Below, piece by piece: positions 1-7,156 of a DNA stretch of 10,089 nucleotides. Within the stretch, counting starts at the first letter, position 1; the number at the start of each line of letters is the position of its first letter. The translations under genes were made by a program, and so were the position numbers. Source of the DNA: Ghiorsea sp. GTDB taxonomy: Bacteria > Pseudomonadota > Zetaproteobacteria > Mariprofundales > Mariprofundaceae. The notes under the pieces are model-generated. The model made no database searches, was not told the origin of the DNA, and saw only the letters and a list, made by a program, of their open reading frames with translations. The DNA lies in assembly GCA_021772875.1 (NCBI GenBank), contig JAJFLD010000093.1, positions 1 to 10,089 of the forward strand, read 5' to 3'.

Positions 1-759
1 ATGTTTATGCCGCGCAGACAATATTTCACCAGCACACTGCTCATGCATGATGTAGGCTGGCAAGCCGATGGTTCGCTGATTGGGGTGAACACGCTGTTCT
101 CTTGTTTATGTCGCATTGATGGTGAACACAGCTTCGATCCGATTTGGACACCACCTTTCATTACCGAACTTGCACCTGAAGACCGCTGCCATCTCAATGG
201 TATGGCTATGGTGGATGGTCAACCCAAATACGTCACTGCTTTTGGTGCCACCAATAGCAAAGATGACTGGCGTGAACATAAATATGAATCAGGCATCATC
301 ATGGATGTTGAAAGCAATGAAATCATTGCCAGTGGTTTGCCTATGCCGCACACCCCACGGGTGTTTAATGGACAGCTTTATGTCTTGCTTTCTGCCACGG
401 GAGAGCTGGCAAAAGTAGATGTAAGCACGGGTACATATGAAGTGGTGAAGAAGTTCGACGGTTATGTGCGTGGCATGGATCTGGTGGGGGATTATTTATT
501 TGTTTGCCTATCCAAGATTCGCCAAAGTCATACATTTAACGATTCCGACTATGCCCAGCGGCGTGATTACCATGCAGGTTTTGAGATGATTCATTTGCCC
601 ACAGGCGCAACCATCAGCACCTTAAAATTCGCCCGCAGTTGTGATGAAATTTATGATATTTGTGTGCTGCCCAACATCAAGCGTCCTGGCATGGTGGGCG
701 TGTTAGATGGCAATTACCGTAATGCCTTGACCACACCTGAGCATGTTTATTGGTCATAA
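1..759 (+). CDS. TIGR03032/DUF4915-like protein, C-terminal part (5' end outside window)
   Basis: The reading frame is open from base 1 to a TAA at 757-759 and gives 252 residues. The sequence matches what I remember of the uncharacterised TIGR03032 family (DUF4915-like): NTLFSCL at residues 30-36, a WTPPF...LAPEDRCHLNGMA block at 49-69, PMPHTPR at 114-120, and SKIRQSHTF at 171-179. The many short beta-type segments with G-D/N turns suggest a beta-propeller-like fold; this is inference. Family members have extra N-terminal sequence before the PR..YFT...HD block, which starts here at residue 4. The ATG at base 1 is therefore probably an internal methionine and the true start lies upstream of the window. 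No signal peptide or membrane segment is visible in this part. The gene is closed by the terminator at 837-866, so it is probably not co-transcribed with the next gene. The biochemical function of the family is unknown to me. Confidence 0.8.
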   Translation: MFMPRRQYFTSTLLMHDVGWQADGSLIGVNTLFSCLCRIDGEHSFDPIWTPPFITELAPEDRCHLNGMAMVDGQPKYVTAFGATNSKDDWREHKYESGIIMDVESNEIIASGLPMPHTPRVFNGQLYVLLSATGELAKVDVSTGTYEVVKKFDGYVRGMDLVGDYLFVCLSKIRQSHTFNDSDYAQRRDYHAGFEMIHLPTGATISTLKFARSCDEIYDICVLPNIKRPGMVGVLDGNYRNALTTPEHVYWS

Positions 760-836
760 GCGTTACGTCATACTTTGAGCTGCTCTGGCTAATTCAAAGC
801 TGTTATGTTCATTGTGGCTTGATGAGATGTTGAATT

Positions 837-866
837 AAAAAGGGCTACCTCAGGGTGGCCTTTTTT
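837..866 (+). terminator. Rho-independent terminator after the TIGR03032-like gene
   Basis: The arms 837-849 and 854-866 form a 13-bp stem with two G-T pairs. The loop is TCAG (850-853). The 3' arm ends in six T (861-866), paired with the A-run of the 5' arm. It lies 77 bp after the stop at 759 and separates that gene from the aminotransferase gene. Confidence 0.88.
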
Positions 867-914
867 ATGACATGATTTAAACTTGTAATACGGTGTTTGC
901 TGGTGTTATGCCCA

Positions 915-923
915 TGTCATAAT
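915..923 (+). promoter_or_regulatory. Possible extended -10 promoter for the aminotransferase operon
   Basis: TGTCATAAT (915-923) has a TG extension and a hexamer CATAAT that differs from TATAAT at one position. A TTGCTG (897-902) lies 15 bp upstream of the hexamer, short for a -35 spacing. Transcription would begin near 930, leaving a leader of about 16 nt before the ATG at 946. No other good promoter was seen between the terminator at 866 and the gene. Motif reading only. Confidence 0.35.
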
Positions 924-945
924 TGCTTGTTATCATCCCAATGAT

Positions 946-2652
946 ATGGATACACAAACTGTTTTTTCTTTGGACACACAAGCCCCCGTCGTTGGCTGGG
1001 TTGTCTTGGCGGCATGTGTGTTGTGGTTGGGCCATAAAATGTGGCTGCGCCTTCAGCTTTCACGCGCCAAACACTCTTCTCTGCGTGGGCATGCCAAATT
1101 GAGCCGCAAAATGGCCAAGTTGATTCCTTATTTTTCATATGATGGACACACTTTTTTTGCCAGTGATGGTGCACCAGCAGAAGTGGTGAAACAGCGGCAA
1201 GAAGGGTTTGAGAAGTTGTGCTCAGCACTGCAAACCCAAGCGCCCAAGAGCATTGCTTTTGGTGTGTCTTTAGATGATTCCGTTTCAGATGCACAATTTA
1301 CAAATGCATACCGTGTACCATTTCCATACCGAGCATATGCCAACCAACACTTAAAAATTGGTGCAGTCGTCCATCAAACCGCGGGTGTGCAAAGCCAAGA
1401 TTTGGATGGGCAATGGTGTTATGATCTTACAGGCGCTTATGGTGTGAATGTTTTTGGCTATGATTTTTATAAAAGTTGCATGGCCGATGCATGGCAACAA
1501 GTTAAAGACGTTGGCCCTGTGCTTGGCCCTTATCATCCGTTAATCAAAGATAATGTTGAGCGCTTAAAAGCCATTTCAGGCTTGGATGAAGTTTCATTTC
1601 ATATGTCGGGTACTGAAGCTGTAATGCAGGCTGTGGGTTTGGCGCGTTATCATACGGGTAAAACACATGTGGTGAAGATGTGTGGTGCTTATCATGGCTG
1701 GTGGGATGGTGTGCATACAGGCGTGGGTGGCCATCGCAAAACCAATGATGTGTATATGCTGAAAGATCAAAGCCAAGACACTTTGCGTGTGCTTCAAACG
1801 CGACATGATATTGCTTGTGTCTTGATTAATCCGTTGCAAGGACTGCACCCGAATGCCAATGCGCCAAGTGATGGCTCTTTGGTGAATAGTGATCGCGTTG
1901 CTCACTTTGATCGGAAGGCTTATACGGCATGGTTACAGCAGGTGCGGGAAGTATGTACACGCAAAGGCATAGTTTTAATCTTTGATGAGGTGTTCACGGG
2001 ATTTCGCTTGGCTTATCGCGGTGCTCAGGAATTTTATAAGGTACAAGCCGATTTGGTGACGTATGGCAAAACATTGGGTGGTGGTATGCCTGTGGGTGTG
2101 TTGTGCGGCAAACATCACTTGATGAAACGCTATAAAGATCATCAACCTGCCAATATCTCGTTTGCACGCGGCACTTTTAATTCACACCCTTATGTTTTGG
2201 CGTGTATGCATCAGTTTTTGCAACGCATCAGCCAAGATGAATATCAACAGATGTATGCAAGCTTGGATGACGTTTGGGATAAACGGGTGGCAGGATTGAA
2301 TCAACGCCTAGATCTGGCAGGCGTACCCGTTTTTATTGCTCATTTGTCATCAATTTGGACCATGGTGTACACAGTGCCATCGCGCTACAACTGGTTGTAT
2401 CAATATTATCTGCGCAGAGAAGGCATCATGTTAAGCTGGGTGGGCACGGGCCGCGTGATTATGAGCTTTAATTTTAGCGATGAAGATTTTGAACAACTTA
2501 TACAGCGTTTTGTGCGCGCTGGGCAACACATGAAACAGGACGGCTGGTGGTGGCAAAACCATGCTTTGAGCAATGCATCAATTAAAAAACAAATGAAACG
2601 TGACATCTTACGCACGCATTTTCCGGTGTTGCGCCGTTGGTTGCGTGCTTAA
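946..2652 (+). CDS. Membrane-anchored class-III PLP aminotransferase (glutamate-1-semialdehyde aminomutase-like)
   Basis: The 568-residue protein belongs to the PLP-dependent class-III aminotransferases, closest to the glutamate-1-semialdehyde aminomutase-like branch. Visible motifs are SGTEA (221-225, phosphate-binding region), CGAYHGWWDG (246-255), DEVFTGFR (347-354, with D347 expected to contact the PLP ring nitrogen) and YGKTLGGG (373-380, with K375 as the Schiff-base lysine). True HemL is about 430 residues and soluble. This protein carries about 130 extra N-terminal residues, including a hydrophobic segment at about 15-38 followed by basic residues, which predicts a single inner-membrane anchor with the enzyme in the cytoplasm. 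The CGAYHGWWDG and 'INPLQGLHPNANAPSD' (294-309) stretches recall aminotransferases that act on beta-keto acyl substrates in lipopeptide assembly lines; this is from memory. HemL is therefore unlikely. The ATG at 946 is the first in-frame start after a stop at 886-888 and has no clear Shine-Dalgarno. The PHP-glycosyltransferase gene follows after 66 bp. The substrate is unknown. Confidence 0.88.
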   Translation: MDTQTVFSLDTQAPVVGWVVLAACVLWLGHKMWLRLQLSRAKHSSLRGHAKLSRKMAKLIPYFSYDGHTFFASDGAPAEVVKQRQEGFEKLCSALQTQAPKSIAFGVSLDDSVSDAQFTNAYRVPFPYRAYANQHLKIGAVVHQTAGVQSQDLDGQWCYDLTGAYGVNVFGYDFYKSCMADAWQQVKDVGPVLGPYHPLIKDNVERLKAISGLDEVSFHMSGTEAVMQAVGLARYHTGKTHVVKMCGAYHGWWDGVHTGVGGHRKTNDVYMLKDQSQDTLRVLQTRHDIACVLINPLQGLHPNANAPSDGSLVNSDRVAHFDRKAYTAWLQQVREVCTRKGIVLIFDEVFTGFRLAYRGAQEFYKVQADLVTYGKTLGGGMPVGVLCGKHHLMKRYKDHQPANISFARGTFNSHPYVLACMHQFLQRISQDEYQQMYASLDDVWDKRVAGLNQRLDLAGVPVFIAHLSSIWTMVYTVPSRYNWLYQYYLRREGIMLSWVGTGRVIMSFNFSDEDFEQLIQRFVRAGQHMKQDGWWWQNHALSNASIKKQMKRDILRTHFPVLRRWLRA

Positions 2653-2718
2653 TGGGGATGGCAGCAGAAGTTTTGTTTGCACCAAAGTTTTGAATGCGTG
2701 TAATAGGGTGAGGCAGCG

Positions 2719-5385
2719 ATGAATCAAATGTATTTGAGCCGTGAGATGGGAGACTTTCAGCAGTCGTTGCAACAGGAGTTTGGTGATTATCTTCAGCAAG
2801 CCACGGCCAAGTTAGACTTAAACAATTGTTTACGCATGGATGTGCATTGCCATGATTACAATAGCGATGTGCCCGATGAATTGTGGGGTCGTATTTTAGG
2901 GCTTCCTGAGACATGGTTAAAAACCAAAGATTTGGTGAAATGTTTAAAGAAAAATCATGCCGATGTTATCACTGTCACCAACCACAATAATGCGCGTTCC
3001 TGTTGGGAGCTCATCAAACAAGGGCAGGACGTGTTGGTTGCAGCTGAGTTTACCTGTTTCTTTCCCGAAGATAATTTATTTGTGCATGTGCTCACCTATG
3101 GTTTTACGCCCAAGCAAGAGCAAGTACTTAATGATAAACGCAGCAATATCTATGACTTTCTTTTTTATGCAAACCGCCATGAAATTCCAGTGATTTTGCC
3201 ACATCCGCTTTATTTGTATACACGCAATGACAAAATTAATTTAAGTTTATTTGAAAAGTTGGCAGTACTTTTCCAACGTTTTGAAGTGCTCAATGGACAG
3301 CGAGATCAATGGCAAAGTGTTTTGACGCTCAATTGGTTGCAAAGCCTTACCCCAGAAAAGATTGAAGCTTATGCCAAAAAGCATGAGCTCGACCCTGCTG
3401 ATTTTGGCGTAGATCCCCACCAACCTAAAGTGCTGACAGGTGGCTCAGATGACCATATGGGTATTTTTGCTGGCGAATGTGGCTCTTATCTTTATGTGCC
3501 AGATCTTAAGCAACGCCTAAAAACAACCAAAGCATCTGAGTTGGCTTTAGAGGCCATCAAAGCAGGGCGCATGACGCCTTTTGGATACATTGCCGAACAC
3601 CATAAACTCAATATCGCACTGCTGGATTATTTTACCCAAGTGGCCTTACATATCAAAGACCCTGGGTTATTACGCTTGGCTTTTCATCGTGGAGAAATTA
3701 GCGATAAAGTTGCCTGCCTCGTCATCAGTAATTTGCTGCTGGAAATGAAAAAAAGGAAGAATACGCAAAAATTCTTTCAAGCTATTCACGATGCTTTGCG
3801 CGGCAAAAAAATCAGCAAATTGCTCAAATGGTCGGCCAATAAAGATTATCGTTTTTGCATGAAGTATTTGGATAAAATTGCCGAGGCCAAACACCAATCC
3901 CCTGAAGCCTTTTTGAATGCGGTGAATCAAGCGATTCCGCAATTGTTTCATGGCTTGAATGCCTTGCTGGTGACCCGCCTTAACCATTCAAAGAAAGCGA
4001 AAGCCACCGTACAATTGGATTGTTTTTCAACCGCAGAAATTGCCAAAAAATTTGAGATACCAAGCCAGCTCACCGCCTTGTTTTTAGATGGCACAAAGAA
4101 ACAGGATGAATTAAGTGGCGTGAATATAGGTAAGCTTGTGGATCATTTATCTTTCCCTGCTTTGGTGAGCTTGATGTTGGTTGGCACGACCTTTGGCAGC
4201 ACCCGCTTATTGTATTCCAACCGTCGATTTTTAAATGACTTTGCGCAGCATATAGGCAAGAATGAGCATCCCAAACGTGCGCTTTACCTCACTGATACTT
4301 TGCGTGATAAAAATGGGGTTTCCAATTCATTAAGTGGTAAATTAAAAGAGATTCAACGTTTGGATTTACCTGTAGATTTTCTTATCTGTCATGATGCCGT
4401 GCAGGCAGAGCCGCATTTACATGTGGTGCAGCCCTTAACAAGTTTTTCTATGCCAGCCTTTGGTGAGCAGGTGTTTCGTGTGCCTGATTTGATGGAAATT
4501 GCCCGTATTTTTTGCGAAGGTGATTATGATCGTATTGTGTGTTCAACAGAAGGACCCATGGCGGCGGTTTCGTTATTTATCAAATATATGTTTAATGTGC
4601 CCAGCTATTTTTTCATGCACACTGATTGGATAGACTTTATCAAACACACTACAGACTTGTCTGTGCATGAGCGTGATCGAATTCGGCGTTTTTTACGCTT
4701 TTTTTATAAACAATACCAAGGCGTATTTGTGCTGAATCATGAGCATAAAAATTGGTTAACAGGGCATGAAATGGAGCTGGATAAGGAAAGCGTTTTCCTC
4801 ACTGCACATCATACACAGCCACGCTTGGACAATATTGTGCCCATCTCTAAAAGAGACTTGTTTCCCGATGCTACAGAACAAACACCCATACTTTTTTATG
4901 CCGGCCGCTTGAGCAAGGAAAAAGGTTTGTTTGAGCTACCTGAAATCATTGCCAAAGCGCGAAAATCATTGCCAGATTTAAGGGTGGTGATTGCGGGTTC
5001 TGGGCCTGCTGAAAAAGCATTAAAAGCGCTATTGTCCGATGCTTTGTTTATGGGGTGGGTGGATAAACCTCATATGGCTGGTTTGTATGCAGGGTTGGAC
5101 TTGTTTGTTTTTCCTTCGCAATTTGACACCTTTGGTAATGTCGTTTTGGAAGCATTTGTGAATGGTATGCCGGTAGTGGCTTACAATTGTAAAGGGCCAA
5201 AAGATATCATTGAACATGGTAAGAGTGGTTATTTGGCGGATGATATTGAAGCCATGAGCCAACATATCATCACTTATTTTACCACGGACAACCATCAAGC
5301 CATGCAAACACATGCGGCAAAACGCAGCGAAGCTTATCAGGCCGAACCTATCATGCGCCAATTTCTCACGGATATGGGGCTTTAG
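2719..5385 (+). CDS. PHP-domain / GT4 glycosyltransferase fusion protein
   Basis: The 888-residue protein is bipartite. The N-terminal part reads as a PHP-type metal-dependent phosphoesterase-like domain: DVHCH (41-45), TNHN (87-90, where TDHD is usual), AAEFT (108-112), LPHP (160-163) and GGSDDH (241-246) supply the expected His/Asp/Glu ligands in order. Residues of about 290-500 are charged and helix-rich and are not assigned to a family. The C-terminal part (about 515-888) is a GT-B glycosyltransferase of family GT4: AGRLSKEKG (728-736, with R730 and K735 expected to contact donor phosphates), VIAGSGP (757-763), and FPSQFDTFGNVVLEAF (798-813). In the last, the first Glu of the EX7E motif is Asp803 and the second is Glu811. 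No signal peptide or membrane helix is seen, so it is likely cytoplasmic. A good Shine-Dalgarno (GAGG, 2710-2713) is 5 nt from the ATG. The donor and acceptor cannot be deduced. Confidence 0.85.
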   Translation: MNQMYLSREMGDFQQSLQQEFGDYLQQATAKLDLNNCLRMDVHCHDYNSDVPDELWGRILGLPETWLKTKDLVKCLKKNHADVITVTNHNNARSCWELIKQGQDVLVAAEFTCFFPEDNLFVHVLTYGFTPKQEQVLNDKRSNIYDFLFYANRHEIPVILPHPLYLYTRNDKINLSLFEKLAVLFQRFEVLNGQRDQWQSVLTLNWLQSLTPEKIEAYAKKHELDPADFGVDPHQPKVLTGGSDDHMGIFAGECGSYLYVPDLKQRLKTTKASELALEAIKAGRMTPFGYIAEHHKLNIALLDYFTQVALHIKDPGLLRLAFHRGEISDKVACLVISNLLLEMKKRKNTQKFFQAIHDALRGKKISKLLKWSANKDYRFCMKYLDKIAEAKHQSPEAFLNAVNQAIPQLFHGLNALLVTRLNHSKKAKATVQLDCFSTAEIAKKFEIPSQLTALFLDGTKKQDELSGVNIGKLVDHLSFPALVSLMLVGTTFGSTRLLYSNRRFLNDFAQHIGKNEHPKRALYLTDTLRDKNGVSNSLSGKLKEIQRLDLPVDFLICHDAVQAEPHLHVVQPLTSFSMPAFGEQVFRVPDLMEIARIFCEGDYDRIVCSTEGPMAAVSLFIKYMFNVPSYFFMHTDWIDFIKHTTDLSVHERDRIRRFLRFFYKQYQGVFVLNHEHKNWLTGHEMELDKESVFLTAHHTQPRLDNIVPISKRDLFPDATEQTPILFYAGRLSKEKGLFELPEIIAKARKSLPDLRVVIAGSGPAEKALKALLSDALFMGWVDKPHMAGLYAGLDLFVFPSQFDTFGNVVLEAFVNGMPVVAYNCKGPKDIIEHGKSGYLADDIEAMSQHIITYFTTDNHQAMQTHAAKRSEAYQAEPIMRQFLTDMGL

Positions 5386-5436
5386 TTTCTCAAATTCCCT
5401 GCCCACATGGCGATACATCAATTATCTGTACAATCT

Positions 5437-5441
5437 AAGGA
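5437..5441 (+). promoter_or_regulatory. Ribosome binding site deciding the GTG start of the PSD-family gene
   Basis: AAGGA (5437-5441) lies 7 nt before the in-frame GTG at 5449. The upstream in-frame ATG at 5407 has only a C/T-rich sequence before it. The GTG start removes 14 residues and begins the protein where E. coli Psd begins relative to its conserved part. Confidence 0.65.
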
Positions 5442-5448
5442 AAATACT

Positions 5449-6309
5449 GTGCAAATTCTACGCAAACTAAGCCAACATGAGCAGCTGAATTTTTTGCTCA
5501 CCAATCGTATCCCGCGCAAAATGCTTACTCGTTTTGTCGGCTGGTATAGTCAAATCAACAGTCCTTTGCTAACAAAAATCACGATTTATATTTGGCGTTT
5601 ATTTGCCCAAGATTTGGATTTGAGCGAAGCCAAACAGCAACGGTTCACGAGTTTGAAAGATTGTTTTATTCGTGAATTAAAAACAGGCGCTCGGCCTATT
5701 GATAAGCATGAAAAACACGTGATTAGCCCATGTGATGCCATTGTTGGGCAATTTGGTAAAATTGCAGGCACCACGGTGTATCAGGCCAAAGGATTTCCTT
5801 ATGAATTAAGTGAATTGATGCCTGATTTGGATTTGCAGGAGCGTTATCGTGATGGGCTGTATATCACGTTGCGCTTGAAATCGAGCATGTATCATCGCTT
5901 TCATGCACCCATGGATTGCAGTGTGCATGGCATCAATTACATTTCAGGCGATACTTGGAATGTAAATCCTGTAGCATTAAAACGCGTTGAAAAACTTTAT
6001 TGCCGCAATGAGCGGGCAGTGATGACACTTAATACAGGTGATATTAAGCGCAGCATCACGTTGGTTCCTGTGGCTGCGATTTTGGTCGCTAGCATGCGTT
6101 TCCATTGCTTGGGCGTTGATTTGAATCTGCAATACAAGGGTGAAAATCGACTGGTATGTGATGCAACATATGCCAAAGGTGATGAGTTGGGCTATTTCCA
6201 ACATGGCTCGACTATTATTTTGTTTGCAACCAACAATTATGTGTTTTGTGAGGGTGTAAAAACTGGTGAACGCATCGCCATGGGCGCACCCCTGCTTCGT
6301 GCAATATAA
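5449..6309 (+). CDS. psd: Phosphatidylserine decarboxylase family protein
   Basis: With the GTG start the protein has 286 residues; the E. coli enzyme has 322. Psd makes phosphatidylethanolamine by decarboxylating phosphatidylserine at the inner membrane. It is a self-cleaving pyruvoyl enzyme. The expected pieces are present, numbered from the GTG start: Asp96 in ISPCDAIVGQFGK, His149 and His152 in MYHRFHAP, GDTWNVNP (167-174), CRNERAV (185-191), and the cleavage motif HGST with Ser254, which becomes the pyruvoyl group. The motif is LGST in E. coli, but the cleaved Gly-Ser pair is intact. The chain ends with GERIAMGAPL, as in the family. An ATG 42 bp upstream (5407) would give 300 residues but has no ribosome binding site. 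The gene follows the glycosyltransferase stop by 63 bp (21 bp to the ATG), so co-transcription is likely. Housekeeping Psd is the simplest reading, but the context would also allow a dedicated paralogue acting on another amino-lipid. Confidence 0.88.
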   Translation: MQILRKLSQHEQLNFLLTNRIPRKMLTRFVGWYSQINSPLLTKITIYIWRLFAQDLDLSEAKQQRFTSLKDCFIRELKTGARPIDKHEKHVISPCDAIVGQFGKIAGTTVYQAKGFPYELSELMPDLDLQERYRDGLYITLRLKSSMYHRFHAPMDCSVHGINYISGDTWNVNPVALKRVEKLYCRNERAVMTLNTGDIKRSITLVPVAAILVASMRFHCLGVDLNLQYKGENRLVCDATYAKGDELGYFQHGSTIILFATNNYVFCEGVKTGERIAMGAPLLRAI

Positions 6310-6333
6310 AGGCTTAAAGCATGGCAGCATGTT

Positions 6334-6362
6334 TGTCATATGACTGCCTCACCGCTGTCATA
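6334..6362 (+). repeat. Paired TGTCATA direct repeats, one inside a palindrome, upstream of the Mpo1-like gene
   Basis: TGTCATA occurs at 6334-6340 and again at 6356-6362, 22 bp apart start to start, about two helical turns. The first copy is part of the perfect 10-bp palindrome GTCATATGAC (6335-6344). The pair lies in the 101-bp gap between the PSD-family gene and the next gene, where an operator or promoter would sit. No terminator is visible in this gap, so readthrough from the upstream genes is also possible. Function is inferred from position only. Confidence 0.35.
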
Positions 6363-6410
6363 CAACAGCTCTAAACTCTTTTTAAACATTGAAGAAGAGA
6401 GGCTTGAGCC

Positions 6411-7049
6411 ATGGGTTTTATCGAAGAATTACGTCAACAACGGTGGGATGACCATAGATTTTATCATCATAATCGCATCAACCAAGCATTGCATTTGGTG
6501 AGTGCATGTTGTTTTTTGGCAAGTTATGTCTTGCTGTTTATTGATCCTGTGATGGCTGTGTTTGTGGGTTGGTTATTGGCTTTTGTCTTGCGCCAAATCG
6601 GGCACTTTTATTTTGAGCCAACCACCTACGATGAAGTGAATGATGTATCGCATGAACATAAGGAAAGTGTGAAGGTGGGTTATAATCTTAAACGCAAAGT
6701 GATTTTGATAAGCGTTTGGGTGGGGTCGGCAGCGCTGTTGTATGCTCAACCTGCCATGTTTGGATTGTTTGCCACGGGCGAGTTTGCCAACACCTATTGG
6801 CATAATTTGGCAATGCTGTGGTTGTTTACAGGGTTTGGTGCATTGTTATTTCGCACCATTCATTTGTTTTTTTTGATGGGTGTACAATCAGGCTTGGTGT
6901 GGTTCACGAAAATTCTTACTGATCCATTTCATGATGTGTTGATTTATCATAAATCCCCGTATTTCATCGTTAAGGGTGAGATGTATGACACGATGGAAGA
7001 TTGGTATGATGAATCATTGGTGAAGCAAAAGTTCTCAGCGTCTTCATAG
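6411..7049 (+). CDS. Polytopic histidine-rich membrane protein, possibly Mpo1/DUF962-like
   Basis: The 212-residue protein has a short basic, His-rich N-terminus (DHRFYHHNRINQALH, 14-28), then hydrophobic segments at about 28-44, 47-64, 96-112 and 130-165, and a polar C-terminal tail. Conserved-looking histidines are H15, H19, H20, H28, H65 (in RQIGHFYFEP, 61-70), H81, H83, H151, H174 and H180. The spacing 'HHNR...LH' followed by 'GH..FE' resembles the Mpo1-like (DUF962) group, whose yeast member is an Fe(II)-dependent dioxygenase acting on 2-hydroxy fatty acids. The assignment is from motif memory, so the enzymatic role is tentative; the membrane nature is clear. The Shine-Dalgarno GAGAGG (6397-6402) is 8 nt from the ATG. 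The gene sits 101 bp after the PSD-family gene and may belong to the same lipid-related unit or have its own promoter. It ends at the terminator at 7094-7131. Confidence 0.65.
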   Translation: MGFIEELRQQRWDDHRFYHHNRINQALHLVSACCFLASYVLLFIDPVMAVFVGWLLAFVLRQIGHFYFEPTTYDEVNDVSHEHKESVKVGYNLKRKVILISVWVGSAALLYAQPAMFGLFATGEFANTYWHNLAMLWLFTGFGALLFRTIHLFFLMGVQSGLVWFTKILTDPFHDVLIYHKSPYFIVKGEMYDTMEDWYDESLVKQKFSASS

Positions 7050-7093
7050 ATCAATATGATGTCATAACGTATATAAAACGAAACCGCTGATGT

Positions 7094-7131
7094 AAAAGGC
7101 GTGCTCACCAAGGGTGAGTACGCCTTTTTTT
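7094..7131. terminator. Strong bidirectional intrinsic terminator between convergent genes
   Basis: The arms 7094-7109 and 7113-7128 form a 16-bp stem with one G-T pair and an AAG loop (7110-7112). A run of seven T (7125-7131) serves the plus strand. On the minus strand the A-run 7094-7097 becomes a short T-run, so the same hairpin could also end ugd, whose stop is at 7157-7159. Confidence 0.9.
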
Positions 7132-7156
7132 GCGTTTGTTTTCTGGCCTTATACCA

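Noticed and set aside
773..799. CTTTGA/TCAAAG inverted repeat after the first gene
   Set aside because: Six base pairs with a 15-nt loop and no T-run; the true terminator is at 837-866.
917..1905. Antisense open frames of 61-125 residues opposite the aminotransferase gene
   Set aside because: They mirror a strongly supported coding frame, have His/Ser/Thr-rich low-quality translations, and lack ribosome binding sites.
2668..2692. Direct repeat AAGTTTTG (2668-2675 and 2685-2692) before the PHP-glycosyltransferase gene
   Set aside because: Eight AT-rich bases twice at 17-nt spacing is close to chance, and no promoter elements accompany it.
5029..5421. 130-residue minus-strand frame overlapping the end of the glycosyltransferase gene
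   Set aside because: It lies opposite the GT4 core motifs, and its translation resembles no protein family I know.
5407..5448. ATG at 5407 as the start of the PSD-family gene
   Set aside because: No Shine-Dalgarno precedes it, whereas the GTG at 5449 has AAGGA at 7 nt. It remains possible if translation is coupled to the upstream gene.
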